Positions 1-8,524 of a DNA stretch of 64,000 nt are shown piece after piece. The DNA lies in the NCBI RefSeq assembly GCF_009818105.1, contig NZ_CP046564.1, positions 868,001 to 932,000 of the forward strand, read 5' to 3'. Every line of letters begins with the position of its first letter. The stretch's first letter is position 1. The stretch comes from Bacillus sp. N1-1 (GTDB taxonomy: Bacteria; Bacillota; Bacilli; Bacillales; Guptibacillaceae). The notes under the pieces are model-generated. The model was not told the origin of the DNA. It searched no databases and saw only the letters and a list, made by a program, of their open reading frames with translations. The position numbers and the translations under genes are program-made.

Positions 1-531
1 ATTACTAGTACGATGGCTGCCCCTATTTTGCTACAGCTTCCATTGTTTCGAGAGCTTGCGGGATCTCAGGAAACGGCGATTTTTGTAGCGCACATGTTTG
101 TGTTTTACTTCGGGATCTTTGCTAATATCACTCCTCCTGTTGCCCTGGCGGCATTTGCGGGAGCGGGGATTAGTGGTGGAGATCCGAACAAAACGGGTTT
201 CCAGGCTATGAAGTTAGCAATAGCGGGGTTTATTGTACCGTTTATGTTTGTCTTTTCCCACGAAATGCTCATGATAGATGCGACGGTAATGAATATCCTG
301 TTAATAGCCGTTACATCTCTAATAGGTGTCTTTCTATTATCGATTACTGCTGAAGGTTATTTTCTTACGCACTTACCAGCTTCATTGAGGGTTATCACTG
401 GGATAGGTGCACTTCTATTGATATATCCTGGTATGTTTACGGATATTATCGGCGGTTTGATTTTTATAGCTATACTAGCGAAGAATCTATTATCAAAAAG
501 ACACTCTACCGAAAACACAATATCAACTTAG
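1..531 (+). CDS. TRAP-type transporter fused permease, C-terminal fragment
   Basis: The reading frame is open from base 1, so only the last ~176 residues are present and the start lies outside the window. The fragment is very hydrophobic, with about five membrane segments, and carries the NITPPVALAAFAGAGI stretch and the later GGDPNKTG loop typical of the large membrane subunit of TRAP transporters of the 4TM/12TM fusion type. These carriers take up organic acids using an extracytoplasmic binding protein and an ion gradient. The substrate cannot be read from this piece. An SDR oxidoreductase begins 33 bases after the stop and is probably co-transcribed, since no terminator is visible between them. 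Confidence 0.8.
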   Translation: MTSTMAAPILLQLPLFRELAGSQETAIFVAHMFVFYFGIFANITPPVALAAFAGAGISGGDPNKTGFQAMKLAIAGFIVPFMFVFSHEMLMIDATVMNILLIAVTSLIGVFLLSITAEGYFLTHLPASLRVITGIGALLLIYPGMFTDIIGGLIFIAILAKNLLSKRHSTENTIST

Positions 532-563
532 ATTTCATTTTATTAATGGAAGGGAAAGTGAAT

Positions 564-1355
564 ATGGATCTCAATCTAAAAGGAAAATCAGTCGTCGTAA
601 CAGCTGCAAGCAAAGGACTTGGAAGAGCTTCGGCCCTTGCATTTGCGAAGGAAGGTGCGCATGTTATTTTATCAAGTCGAAGTGAAGATGAACTGAAAAA
701 AGCATGTGAAGAAATCATCGAAGAGACAGGGAATGAGCAGGTTACCTGGACTGTTTGCGATATGACAAAAGCGGATGATATTAATCGATTGATGACGTTT
801 GCCGCAGAAACGAATGGTACAGTAGATGTGTTAATTAATAATGCGGGCGGTCCTCCAGCTGGTCGGTTTGAGGATTTCGATGATGAAGGTTGGCAGAATG
901 CTTTTGAACTGAATCTATTAAGCTTCGTTCGAACGTCAAGAGCAGCAATTCCTTACATGAAGGAAAATGGATGGGGACGTATCTTGAATATCGCTTCTTC
1001 TTCAATTAAACAATCGCTAGATAACCTGATCCTCTCGAATACATTTCGAGCAGGGATTGTAGGACTAGCAAAAAGTCTTTCACAGGAATATGCAGAGCAT
1101 AATATTCTTGTAAATACAGTTGGCCCAGGACGTATTGCTACTGATCGTGTGGAGCAACTTGATCAAATTAAGGCAGATCAGTTAGGCATCAATGTTGCTG
1201 AATTAAAGAGTCAGGCGGAGCAATCCATTCCGATGAAAAGATACGGGGAACCTGATGAATTTGCAAAGGCGATCGTATTTCTCGGATCAGATGCAAATAC
1301 TTATATGACCGGGCAATCACTCGTTGTGGACGGCGGCCTTGTGAAGGCATTATAA
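564..1355 (+). CDS. SDR-family oxidoreductase lacking the usual catalytic Tyr-Lys pair
   Basis: 263-residue Rossmann-fold protein of the short-chain dehydrogenase/reductase family. The N-terminal nucleotide-binding loop reads TAASKGLG (family TGxxxGxG), followed by NNAGG near residue 93 and a C-terminal VVDGG. Where classical SDRs have YxxxK this protein reads SNTFR, so both the tyrosine and the lysine are replaced. A subgroup described as 'beta-ketoacyl-ACP-reductase-like' with an imperfect catalytic tetrad is known in Bacillaceae and this fits it; the reaction is unknown. I chose the ATG at 564 because GGAAGGG lies 9 bases upstream; an in-frame ATG at 546 has no ribosome-binding site. It follows the TRAP permease and ends at a strong terminator. 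Confidence 0.85.
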   Translation: MDLNLKGKSVVVTAASKGLGRASALAFAKEGAHVILSSRSEDELKKACEEIIEETGNEQVTWTVCDMTKADDINRLMTFAAETNGTVDVLINNAGGPPAGRFEDFDDEGWQNAFELNLLSFVRTSRAAIPYMKENGWGRILNIASSSIKQSLDNLILSNTFRAGIVGLAKSLSQEYAEHNILVNTVGPGRIATDRVEQLDQIKADQLGINVAELKSQAEQSIPMKRYGEPDEFAKAIVFLGSDANTYMTGQSLVVDGGLVKAL

Positions 1356-1364
1356 AGAGGGGAG

Positions 1365-1392
1365 GGACGCAGTTTGACTGCGTCCTTTTTTC
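1365..1392 (+). terminator. Rho-independent terminator after the SDR gene
   Basis: Perfect 8-bp stem GGACGCAG/CTGCGTCC with a 5-base loop, followed directly by a run of T. Confidence 0.9.
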
Positions 1393-1525
1393 TTTGAGAA
1401 TCTCCCCCTAATCATTTTTCTTTTAGGAAGAAACCGATATAATAGAAGAAGATGAAAATGACTAATTCTGGTGTTGCTAAACCCTTTGGTTTCAAAGCAA
1501 TTGTCGGTACAGGGAGGGTGATTGG

Positions 1526-2812
1526 ATGGTAGACGCGAAAGAACGGATTCTAGAAGCGACGGATATTCATAAAGCAACTGAGATGATCAGCATTGCGACG
1601 AATAAGCCAGTTATTATTGAGAACAAAAATTTTGAGCTTATTTCCTATAGCACAGCGTCGGAAAGTTTTGATCAAACGCAGCAAAAAACCATTTTATATA
1701 AGAAATGCCCAGTTTTTATTATTGATCGTTTAAAAAAAGAAGGGATCGTGCAACAGCTTGAGAGCAATGAAGCTCCCATTCGCATTGCCCCTATTGAAGA
1801 AATCGGCTTTTATCAGCGCGTGGTTGTGAAAGCGATTTATGAAGAGCGGACAATGGGATATCTCTGGGTGCAAGAAACAAATAGTCCGCTTACGGAAGAA
1901 GAGGTGGACTTTCTTACTGAAATCACCCCTCACATTGGCAAGCTTATTCATGATTCGTATCAAAAAGGGAAAGAGCATGAGGGGAAGCAAGAGAAATTGC
2001 TTTGGAACGTGCTTCTTCATGAATACGAAAGCGAAAATCAAATGAGGCGTAAAGCCCAGGTGGCAAGCCTGCCATTGCCTGAGCGCTTTTCTGTACTTGT
2101 TATGTCCATTGCAGAGCCTTCTCAAGAACCGCTTTTGAATGAAGTGCTCGAGCTTCTATCTCGGTTTAAGCGTCATAAAATTCAGGTGCTGAAAACGGAG
2201 CTTCAAGTTGTTGCTGTCATTTCTGGTGATAAAAGTATGAAGGGTTCTGCCATTGAGCATAGCCGAGAACTTGTAGAGTACGTGAAGAGTGCGTTAACTC
2301 ACGAAGAATTTTATTCTTTCTTGATTGGAATTGGGAAAGAATATGTGGAGCTCATTGATATGAGGAAAAGTTTTCTAGAAGCACTGGAAGTCATTGAGAC
2401 AGCTGACTTTATTGGCCCAAGGCCAGATGTGATGCCACGAGAGTTCTCGAAGCTCGGCGTATACCGGTATCTTGCCGCTCTTTATGAGAAAAACAATACG
2501 GAGCATTACTTTAATCAAAATTTGCTTAACTTGATGGAAAAGGACTCAGTTAGTCATTCTAGTTTATTAAAGACGCTAGAAGTATATTTATCGAACAACG
2601 GTAAGGGAAAAAGTACCGCCGCTGAACTGTTTATCCATCCCAATACGCTGAATTATCGCATGAAACAGATACAGGATCTAACCGACATTGATTTTGATGA
2701 TTTTAATATGAAAAGTCACATTTATATTGAGTTGTTGTTGTTAAACAACATACCGTCTTACTATAACCGGTACCTTTCGGCTGTAGAGGAGCAGAAAAGT
2801 ACGACGAAATAG
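1526..2812 (+). CDS. putR: PucR-family transcriptional activator of proline catabolism (PutR-like)
   Basis: 428 residues. The N-terminal half resembles a GAF-like sensor region; the C-terminal ~60 residues (KTLEVYLSNNGKGKSTAAEL followed by HPNTLNYRMKQI) are the helix-turn-helix typical of PucR/CdaR regulators. In Bacillus subtilis the PucR-family protein PutR responds to proline and activates the putBCP operon. Here the next two genes are proline dehydrogenase and the P5C/glutamate-semialdehyde dehydrogenase on the same strand, which makes PutR the best assignment. ATG at 1526 follows AGGGAGGGTGATTGG. The gap to putB is unusually long (about 750 bp) and holds a terminator and repeat elements, so putR is probably transcribed separately. 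Confidence 0.85.
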   Translation: MVDAKERILEATDIHKATEMISIATNKPVIIENKNFELISYSTASESFDQTQQKTILYKKCPVFIIDRLKKEGIVQQLESNEAPIRIAPIEEIGFYQRVVVKAIYEERTMGYLWVQETNSPLTEEEVDFLTEITPHIGKLIHDSYQKGKEHEGKQEKLLWNVLLHEYESENQMRRKAQVASLPLPERFSVLVMSIAEPSQEPLLNEVLELLSRFKRHKIQVLKTELQVVAVISGDKSMKGSAIEHSRELVEYVKSALTHEEFYSFLIGIGKEYVELIDMRKSFLEALEVIETADFIGPRPDVMPREFSKLGVYRYLAALYEKNNTEHYFNQNLLNLMEKDSVSHSSLLKTLEVYLSNNGKGKSTAAELFIHPNTLNYRMKQIQDLTDIDFDDFNMKSHIYIELLLLNNIPSYYNRYLSAVEEQKSTTK

Positions 2813-2855
2813 CTAGTTTAAACGGGGATCTGGCTAGTTTTTTGGCTCAAATTGA

Positions 2856-2890
2856 GAAGCTGAACATGGTGCAGCTTCTTTTTGTGTTTT
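2856..2890 (+). terminator. Terminator after putR
   Basis: GAAGCTG / CAGCTTC stem (2856-2862 with 2872-2878), 9-base loop, followed by TTTTTGTGTTTTT. Confidence 0.75.
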
Positions 2891-2931
2891 TGAGAGTGCT
2901 AAGTAGCTCGTTACGAGAGGCGTGTGGTAGG

Positions 2932-3011
2932 TTTATTGGCCAAAATTGAGATATATTGTCCAAAATCAGAATTTATTGGCAAAATCCGAAATATATTGGC
3001 TAAACTGGAAA
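2932..3011. repeat. Four degenerate tandem copies of a 20-bp AT-rich repeat
   Basis: Units start at 2932, 2952, 2972 and 2992, each beginning T(T/A)TATTGgC and continuing with AAA and a GA-rich end, for example TTTATTGGCCAAAATTGAGA and TATATTGGCTAAACTGGAAA. The period is exactly 20 bp for all four copies. It is non-coding, lies between putR and the structured repeats that follow, and resembles in layout a second array at 21841-21917. Function unknown. Confidence 0.85.
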
Positions 3012-3027
3012 TTCAGTGACGCTCGTC

Positions 3028-3149
3028 TCCGCTTTTCGTGAGATCCAGCTGCGCGGGCCAAATCCTTCGGCTGTTTCACCCAATCGAATGAGACAAAAAG
3101 CGTCTCACTCTCATGGGTTCCAACATCCTGCGGATTTAAACGGGCCCGC
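3028..3149. repeat. Structured ~122-nt element, copy 1 of 3
   Basis: Starts with TCCGCTTTTCGTGA and ends in AAACGGGCCCGC. It can fold into one long interrupted hairpin: GCGGGC with GCCCGC (base), AAATCC 3060-3065 with GGATTT 3132-3137, TGTT with AACA, then CCCA...ATGAGAC with GTCTC...TGGG around the loop AAAAAGC. Unpaired positions TTCAC, TTCCA and AAAC are the same in all three copies. A spurious reading frame crosses it but has no coding character. Confidence 0.85.
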
Positions 3150-3271
3150 TCCGCTTTTCGTGAGTTCCAGCTGCAGTGGGCAGACACTTGGTCACTTCAC
3201 CTTCTCAAATGAACACAAAGACCGTGTTCTTTTGAGAAGGTTCCAGTGCCTGCCGTGTCTAAACGCCCACT
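3150..3271. repeat. Structured ~122-nt element, copy 2 of 3
   Basis: Same architecture as copy 1 with different stem bases: GTGGGC with GCCCAC, AGACAC 3182-3187 with GTGTCT 3255-3260, CACT with AGTG, and the apical stem CCTTCTCAAA/TTTGAGAAGG extended by TGAACAC/GTGTTC around AAAGACC. This is the best-paired copy. Conserved single-stranded TTCAC, TTCCA and AAAC are kept. Confidence 0.85.
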
Positions 3272-3390
3272 TCCGCTTTTCCAGATCCAACTACGACTCG
3301 CAGAAACTGCGATATTTCACTCTTTCACCAGAACACAAAAAGCGTGTTCTAGTTCAAGAGTTCCAATATCTCCGTTTCTAAACGCTCATC
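3272..3390. repeat. Structured ~120-nt element, copy 3 of 3
   Basis: Third tandem copy, 119 bp to the next partial start TTCGCTTTA at 3391. AGAAAC 3302-3307 pairs with GTTTCT 3374-3379, GATATT with AATATC, and AGAACAC with GTGTTCT around loop AAAAAGC. The basal helix is weak here, and the array ends shortly after, suggesting this is the oldest or outermost copy. Confidence 0.8.
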
Positions 3391-3570
3391 TTCGCTTTAT
3401 TCATTGTGTTTAAACCACAAAATCTCAGCTAAACTATTGTGCTTTGACCACGTTGCCAGATGCCCCTTGAAATCGATATAATTTTCACAAGAAAACAAAA
3501 ACTTTCTTTGAAGTATTACACAAGCTTGATGAATGATTGGAGATATAGGGTGAAAAGGAGCGTGGTAGAG
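3391..3570 (+). other. Leader region upstream of putB
   Basis: About 180 bp with no gene. It starts with a partial fourth repeat start and runs into the putB ribosome-binding site AAAAGGAG at 3553-3560. A promoter for putBC and the PutR-binding site must lie here or in the repeats, but I cannot name a clear -35/-10 pair. Confidence 0.4.
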
Positions 3571-4488
3571 TTGGAAGCCATCAACAAGAGTTTTTTCCTT
3601 TTTCTCGCTAGCAGGCCCTCGCTTGATCGGCTCGCCAAACGATGGGGTAGCAAGTTTGGGGCAGACAAGATAGTTGGGGGTGAGACCTTTGAGCATGCGG
3701 TGCCTCTTATTCAGAACTTGAATAGCCAGGGGCTTCGGGTAACGGTGGATCACCTTGGCGAATTCGTTTCATCTGAAACAGAAGCGAAGGAGCGTACACA
3801 AGAGTGTCTTGATACGATCCGCATGATTAGTGCTCATCAACTAAATTCTCAGATGTCTTTGAAAGTCACTTCACTTGGTCTTGATATTAGCCATGATCTC
3901 GTCTGGCATAACATGATTGAGATTATGGAAGAAGCGGTGAAGCATGATGTGTTCGTTACGATCGATATGGAAGATTCGACACGAACGGAAGCGACGCTGA
4001 ATCTTTACAAAGACCTGAAGAAGAAGTATGACAACATTGGAACGGTCATTCAGTCTTATTTATACCGATCTGATCAGGACCTGGATGATTTGAATGAAGT
4101 AAACCCTAATTTGCGTCTCGTCAAAGGGGCTTACAAAGAATCAGCGAAGGTTGCTTTTCCAGCAAAATCAGATGTTGATCATAATTTGAAGCAGCTCATT
4201 AAGAAGCATTTATTGAATGGGAATTTTACAGCCATCGCTAGTCACGATGAGGCCATCATTACCTTTACGAAAGAATTCGTGAAAGAGCATGATATTCCGA
4301 AAGACCAATTTGAGTTTCAAATGCTGTACGGTATGCGAAGCCAGAGTCAGCTCGATCTTCTAGCGGAAGGTTATGCGGTAAGAGTATACCTACCTTATGG
4401 GAACGATTGGTATGGGTATTTTATGCGGCGGTTGGCGGAACGACCTGCGAACATCGCCTTTGCTTTTAATGGAATCTTTAAAAAATAA
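3571..4488 (+). CDS. putB: Proline dehydrogenase
   Basis: 305 residues, the usual length of single-function Gram-positive proline dehydrogenase (PutB/PutM), an FAD enzyme that oxidises proline to pyrroline-5-carboxylate. Typical blocks: VTVDHLGEFV, SLKVTSLGLDIS, TIDMEDSTRTE, LVKGAYKESA, FEFQMLYGMRSQ, VYLPYGNDWYGYFMRRLAER. TTG at 3571 is the likely start: AAAAGGAG lies 10 bases upstream and the protein then begins at the position seen in Bacillus homologues; an open frame extends to an ATG at 3460 but with no homology there. Followed 30 bp later by the next enzyme of the pathway. Confidence 0.93.
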   Translation: MEAINKSFFLFLASRPSLDRLAKRWGSKFGADKIVGGETFEHAVPLIQNLNSQGLRVTVDHLGEFVSSETEAKERTQECLDTIRMISAHQLNSQMSLKVTSLGLDISHDLVWHNMIEIMEEAVKHDVFVTIDMEDSTRTEATLNLYKDLKKKYDNIGTVIQSYLYRSDQDLDDLNEVNPNLRLVKGAYKESAKVAFPAKSDVDHNLKQLIKKHLLNGNFTAIASHDEAIITFTKEFVKEHDIPKDQFEFQMLYGMRSQSQLDLLAEGYAVRVYLPYGNDWYGYFMRRLAERPANIAFAFNGIFKK

Positions 4489-4518
4489 ACTTCTTATATT
4501 TGAAAGGGGAATTTACTC

Positions 4519-6066
4519 ATGGTAGTACCATACAAACACGAACCGTTTACTGATTTCACTGTTAAGGAAAACAAAAAGGCTTTTGAAGAAGCACTGAAAC
4601 TAGTAAAAGAAGAGCTCGGAAAAGATCATGATCTTCTTATCAATGGTGAGCGTGTAAGCACGGAAGATAAAATTGTTTCCATTAACCCTGCTAACAAAGA
4701 GCAAATCGTTGGCCGCGTATCGAAGGCAACGAAAGAGCATGCGGAACGCGCCATTCAGTCTGCAGATGAAGCATTTGAAGGCTGGAGAAAATGGACGGCT
4801 CGCTCTCGTGCTGAGCTTCTATTCCGCGCAGCTTCGATTGTTCGTCGCCGTAAACATGAATTCTCTGCTTATCTTGTCTTTGAAGCAGGTAAGCCGTGGA
4901 AAGAAGCTGATGCAGATACAGCTGAAGCGATTGACTTCATGGAATACTATGCGCGTCAAATGATCGAGCTAGGAGAAGGCAAAGCGATTGAAAGCCGTCC
5001 TGGTGAACAAAACCGTTACGTTTACACGCCAAGTGGTGTTGCACTCGTTATTCCACCATGGAACTTTGCTTTTGCAATTATGGCAGGTACGACGGTAGCT
5101 CCTCTTGTAACAGGAAATACGGTTCTTCTTAAGCCAGCAAGTGCAACTCCAGTTGTTGCAGCGAAGTTTGTTGAAGTGCTTGAAGAAGCTGGACTTCCAA
5201 AAGGCGTGTTGAACTTTGTTCCAGGTAGCGGAGCTGAAGTGGGCGATTATCTTGTGGATCACCCGAAAACATCGATCATCACATTCACAGGTTCACGAGA
5301 AGTCGGTACACGTATCTATGAGCGTGCGGCGAAAGTACAGCCGGGTCAACAACACCTGAAGCGAGTGATCGTTGAAATGGGTGGTAAAGATACGATCGTT
5401 GTGGATAAAGATTCAGATCTAGAACTTGCTGCACAGGCAATCGTTGTCTCAGCATTTGGCTTCTCAGGTCAGAAATGTTCTGCAGGCTCCCGTGCGGTCA
5501 TTTTGAAAGAGGTATATGATCAGGTTCGTGATCGCGTTGTTGAATTAACAAATGAACTTACACTTGGCGAAACGACAGGTCCAGATGTGTACATGGGACC
5601 AGTCATTGATCAGGCATCATTTGATAAAATCATGAGCTATATTGAAATTGGGAAAGAAGAAGGACGTCTCGTTGCTGGAGGAGAAGGCGATGATTCGAAA
5701 GGATTCTTCATCAAGCCGACCGTGTTTGCTGATCTTGCTCCGAAATCACGCATGCAGCAAGAAGAAATTTTCGGTCCGGTTGTCTGCTTAACGAAAGCAG
5801 ATAACTTCGATGAAGCAATTGAGATTGCGAACAATACGGAGTACGGCTTAACTGGTGCGGTAATCACGAATAATCGTGCCCACATCGAGCAAGCGAAGAT
5901 GGACTTCCACGTAGGTAACCTGTATTTCAACCGTAACTGTACAGGAGCAATTGTTGGATACCACCCATTTGGCGGGTTTAAAATGTCCGGTACAGATTCA
6001 AAAGCAGGTGGACCAGATTACCTTGGCCTTCACATGCAGGCAAAAACAGTTTCTGAAATGTTTTAA
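4519..6066 (+). CDS. putC: L-glutamate gamma-semialdehyde (P5C) dehydrogenase
   Basis: 515-residue NAD-dependent aldehyde dehydrogenase of the RocA/PutC/PruA type, which oxidises the proline-derived semialdehyde to glutamate. Seen motifs: [33 protein letters not shown] with the general-base Glu, catalytic Cys in [11 protein letters not shown], and EEIFGPVV. It follows putB by 30 bp behind AAAGGGGAA, so the two form an operon that takes proline to glutamate. The name putC rather than rocA is chosen from the neighbourhood; the two are close paralogues. Confidence 0.92.
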   Translation: MVVPYKHEPFTDFTVKENKKAFEEALKLVKEELGKDHDLLINGERVSTEDKIVSINPANKEQIVGRVSKATKEHAERAIQSADEAFEGWRKWTARSRAELLFRAASIVRRRKHEFSAYLVFEAGKPWKEADADTAEAIDFMEYYARQMIELGEGKAIESRPGEQNRYVYTPSGVALVIPPWNFAFAIMAGTTVAPLVTGNTVLLKPASATPVVAAKFVEVLEEAGLPKGVLNFVPGSGAEVGDYLVDHPKTSIITFTGSREVGTRIYERAAKVQPGQQHLKRVIVEMGGKDTIVVDKDSDLELAAQAIVVSAFGFSGQKCSAGSRAVILKEVYDQVRDRVVELTNELTLGETTGPDVYMGPVIDQASFDKIMSYIEIGKEEGRLVAGGEGDDSKGFFIKPTVFADLAPKSRMQQEEIFGPVVCLTKADNFDEAIEIANNTEYGLTGAVITNNRAHIEQAKMDFHVGNLYFNRNCTGAIVGYHPFGGFKMSGTDSKAGGPDYLGLHMQAKTVSEMF

Positions 6067-6079
6067 TCGGATAGGCTAA

Positions 6080-6117
6080 AAAGGCTGTCACCTTAAGTGG
6101 GTGACAGCCTTTGTTTT
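6080..6117 (+). terminator. Terminator after putBC
   Basis: AAAGGCTGTCACC paired with GGTGACAGCCTTT, 6-base loop, followed by TTGTTTTGTT. Confidence 0.9.
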
Positions 6118-6162
6118 GTTCTAAAGTAGAAGGGAAAGTGATGAGAAGGGAAGTGGTTTTAT

Positions 6163-6345
6163 ATGGAAATTTTAGCGGCTGTTGTTATCATGATAGGGAT
6201 TATTTCGGTTCGCGTGATTGGTTTCTTTTATCCATCTTTTCTTGAGATAAAAGGAAAACAGTTAACGGAAGGGCAAAAGTATGCCATTGATGCACTAGCG
6301 ATTGGAATTTTGCTTGTTACGTTTATCATTGTATGGACGTTGTAA
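6163..6345 (+). CDS. Small two-helix membrane protein, unknown function
   Basis: 60 residues with two hydrophobic stretches (about residues 3-22 and 43-59) separated by a short charged loop EIKGKQLTEGQK. AGAAGGGAAGTGG precedes the ATG, so it is probably translated. Not recognised. It stands alone between the putBC terminator and the convergent histidine kinase gene, whose stop lies 17 bp away. Confidence 0.6.
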   Translation: MEILAAVVIMIGIISVRVIGFFYPSFLEIKGKQLTEGQKYAIDALAIGILLVTFIIVWTL

Positions 6346-6362
6346 AAGGTAGGAAGAGATAC

Positions 6363-7955
6363 TTAGCTCTCTTCCTTGTGAAGTGGGAGAAAGAGGTTGG
6401 CAATTGTACCGGCACCTTCATTTGAATCAATGACGATTTTTCCGTGATGAGCTTTCATAATATCAAAGCAAATCGAAAGTCCAATTCCAAGCCCACTGCT
6501 TTTCGTACTAAAAAAGGGAGTTCCGAGCTGTTTAATCTCTTTTTCACTCATCCCCTTGCCATTATCTTTTACCGCAATGATAGCGTGTTGGTCTTTTTTT
6601 TCTAAAGAGACAGTAATTTCTCCACCCTGAGGCATTGCTTCAATGGCATTTTTAATGAAATTAATAAGCACTTGTTTGATTTGGGAGGCATCCATCCAAA
6701 CGGTTATTTGCTCCTCTTCGGCATGAAAGTAAAGTTCAACATTATGTAGGTGAGCATTGCTTTTCATTAATTCAACCGTTTCAAATATGAGAGGATATAA
6801 ATGCCCGGATTTTCGTTCACTAATTGTTTGTTTTCCCATCATGACAAATTGATTGACAAGGTTTTTCATACGCTCAAGCTCAGTTCTAATAATATCGATA
6901 TAATGGGCTTGTTTTTTATCCACATCCAATAGCTGTGTAAAGCCGATGATGGATGTGAGAGGATTGCGGATTTCATGGGCTAACCCAGCCCCTAATTTTC
7001 CAATAGCAGAAAGTTTCTCAGATTGGATGACCTGCTCTTGCAGTTGATAATAAGAGGTCATATCGCGAAACTGAGCAAAAGCACCGCTTAGCTTCTGATT
7101 GTGATTATATAGAGGTAAAATATCAAGTAAACACTTTCGTTCATCAAGCCTTGAGAAGGTGATTTCGATATCCTCGATTCCTTTTTCTTTCGTGAGCACA
7201 TGATCGAAAAATGGTTTAAGAACAGGAACCTCTGATATATGAGACCCGATCATGTTGATCTTATTCATTCCTGTTAGTTGCGCGGCGCTTTGATTAAATT
7301 CTCTTATATGACCAATCTGATCTGAAATAACAATTCCAATTGGCGTTGTGCTCATCAGCATTTGATTGTAGAGATGAAGCTGTTCGTTTTGTTCATGAAC
7401 CCGGATTTCGCGTTCAATGGTGTCAATTGAAGATGAAAGCAAGCCAAGGTGTAACGGTGAGGCGTGCTCTTTTGGTGTCATAATTGAAATGGTGCCAATC
7501 ACTTCTCCGTTACGATAACGATAAGGTGCCGAGTAGCACGCCACCTCACTAAAACAATAATGGTAATGATCATCCCCAATTAAATGAATCGGCTTGTTGT
7601 GTTTTAGTGCAAGTGTAATGGCATTCGTACCTGCCGTTTCTTCATCGAATTTAACGCCGTTTTGAATGCCGAGTGACGCTGTCATTTGTTTAAGACGCTC
7701 GTCTCCATAGGAATCTAACACAACCCCCTGGTCGTCAGTCGTCACGATAACAGTAGGGATATCGGTTATAAAGCTTAAAAGCTTTGTCATGAATGTTTGA
7801 ATGGTGGAAAGCGCACGTTCGTAATGTTGCAGGCGCTGATTTAACTCTTCTTCCGTTAATAAAACGTGAAGAACAGGAACTGAGTTTGGATCCATTTGGT
7901 AAACATGCTCGCAGGTGGTTTTAGAGTTTTTGATGTACGTTTCACGTTGCGTCAT
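6363..7955 (-). CDS. GAF-PAS sensor histidine kinase
   Basis: 530 residues, no membrane segment, so probably a cytoplasmic sensor. N-terminal region resembles the GAF domain of AcoR/DhaR-type activators (DEETAGTNAITLALKHN), then a PAS domain (TPIGIVISDQIGHIREFN), then HisKA with the phospho-accepting His327 in GLAHEIRNPLTSIIGF, and a HATPase domain with N-box NFIKNAIEAM, G1 VKDNGKGMSE and G2 GLGIGLSIC. The layout is like the sporulation kinase group in Bacillus (kinase with PAS and no linked response regulator), which is inference. ATG at 7955 follows AAGAGGATG; a longer open frame upstream lacks a ribosome-binding site. No partner response regulator is adjacent. Confidence 0.88.
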   Translation of the reverse strand: MTQRETYIKNSKTTCEHVYQMDPNSVPVLHVLLTEEELNQRLQHYERALSTIQTFMTKLLSFITDIPTVIVTTDDQGVVLDSYGDERLKQMTASLGIQNGVKFDEETAGTNAITLALKHNKPIHLIGDDHYHYCFSEVACYSAPYRYRNGEVIGTISIMTPKEHASPLHLGLLSSSIDTIEREIRVHEQNEQLHLYNQMLMSTTPIGIVISDQIGHIREFNQSAAQLTGMNKINMIGSHISEVPVLKPFFDHVLTKEKGIEDIEITFSRLDERKCLLDILPLYNHNQKLSGAFAQFRDMTSYYQLQEQVIQSEKLSAIGKLGAGLAHEIRNPLTSIIGFTQLLDVDKKQAHYIDIIRTELERMKNLVNQFVMMGKQTISERKSGHLYPLIFETVELMKSNAHLHNVELYFHAEEEQITVWMDASQIKQVLINFIKNAIEAMPQGGEITVSLEKKDQHAIIAVKDNGKGMSEKEIKQLGTPFFSTKSSGLGIGLSICFDIMKAHHGKIVIDSNEGAGTIANLFLPLHKEES

Positions 7956-8174
7956 GGGGCATCCTCTTTTCCTGGTAATAATGATATTAGCTTTATATAA
8001 AAAGTATTGGTTATGTATTAAATTGAAGCATTTTTTATAGATTATCATACTTTTGTACCTGTTGGTTCGTTTTTACCATAAATAAGGATGAATAAGAATC
8101 AGGTGAGGGGAGATTGCTTCTTATGAAAAAGGATGACAAGATAAGCAAATCATTTGCGAAGGGGGAGATAGTGG

Positions 8175-8450
8175 GTGAGGACAATTCTCTTATTTACTTT
8201 AGCAGGCCTACTGAAATTGGAGGAGGCTATTTAATATGGCTATGGCTTCGAGAAGGATATTCAAGCTTACGAGGTTTACCGGGAGGAGTAGCTTTAGTTC
8301 TATATGGCATCATTGCCACTTTGCAAGTTTATCCAGATTTCGGAAGAGTGTATGCGGCATATGGAGGGGTGTTTGTCGTGATGTCGGTTCTTTAGGGATG
8401 GAGACACGATTTACTTGGAGCCGCGATTTGCCCACGTCACTAGCCGTCTA
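8175..8450 (+). pseudogene. ynfA: Decayed YnfA-family (UPF0060) membrane protein gene
   Basis: A GTG at 8175 after GGGGGAG starts [12 protein letters not shown], the usual YnfA N-terminus. The family continuation [15 protein letters not shown] then lies in another frame (open from 8114), and runs through [11 protein letters not shown] and [17 protein letters not shown] to a stop at 8393. A further piece, DLLGAAIC, occurs in a third frame just after, with the intervening WGWW region missing. The 108-residue family protein therefore suffers at least one frameshift, an internal deletion and loss of its C-terminus. Alignments of YnfA homologues are from memory. Confidence 0.75.
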
Positions 8451-8524
8451 TAAAAGATAAAAAGGGTTTTTATCTCATTGAGAAGAATGAAGGAGAGGGG
8501 AGTATAAAAGGAGAGTGAAGTCTT

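Noticed and set aside
546..563. Earlier start codon for the SDR
   Set aside because: No ribosome-binding site before 546, and the GGAAGGG that serves 564 overlaps this extension.
2966..3381. Open frames on both strands across the repeats between putR and putB
   Set aside because: They follow the repeat units, have no ribosome-binding site, and their frames are explained by the 122-bp period; base-pairing constraints explain the sequence.
2932..3390. CRISPR array
   Set aside because: Units are directly abutting, degenerate and lack unique spacers; no cas gene nearby.
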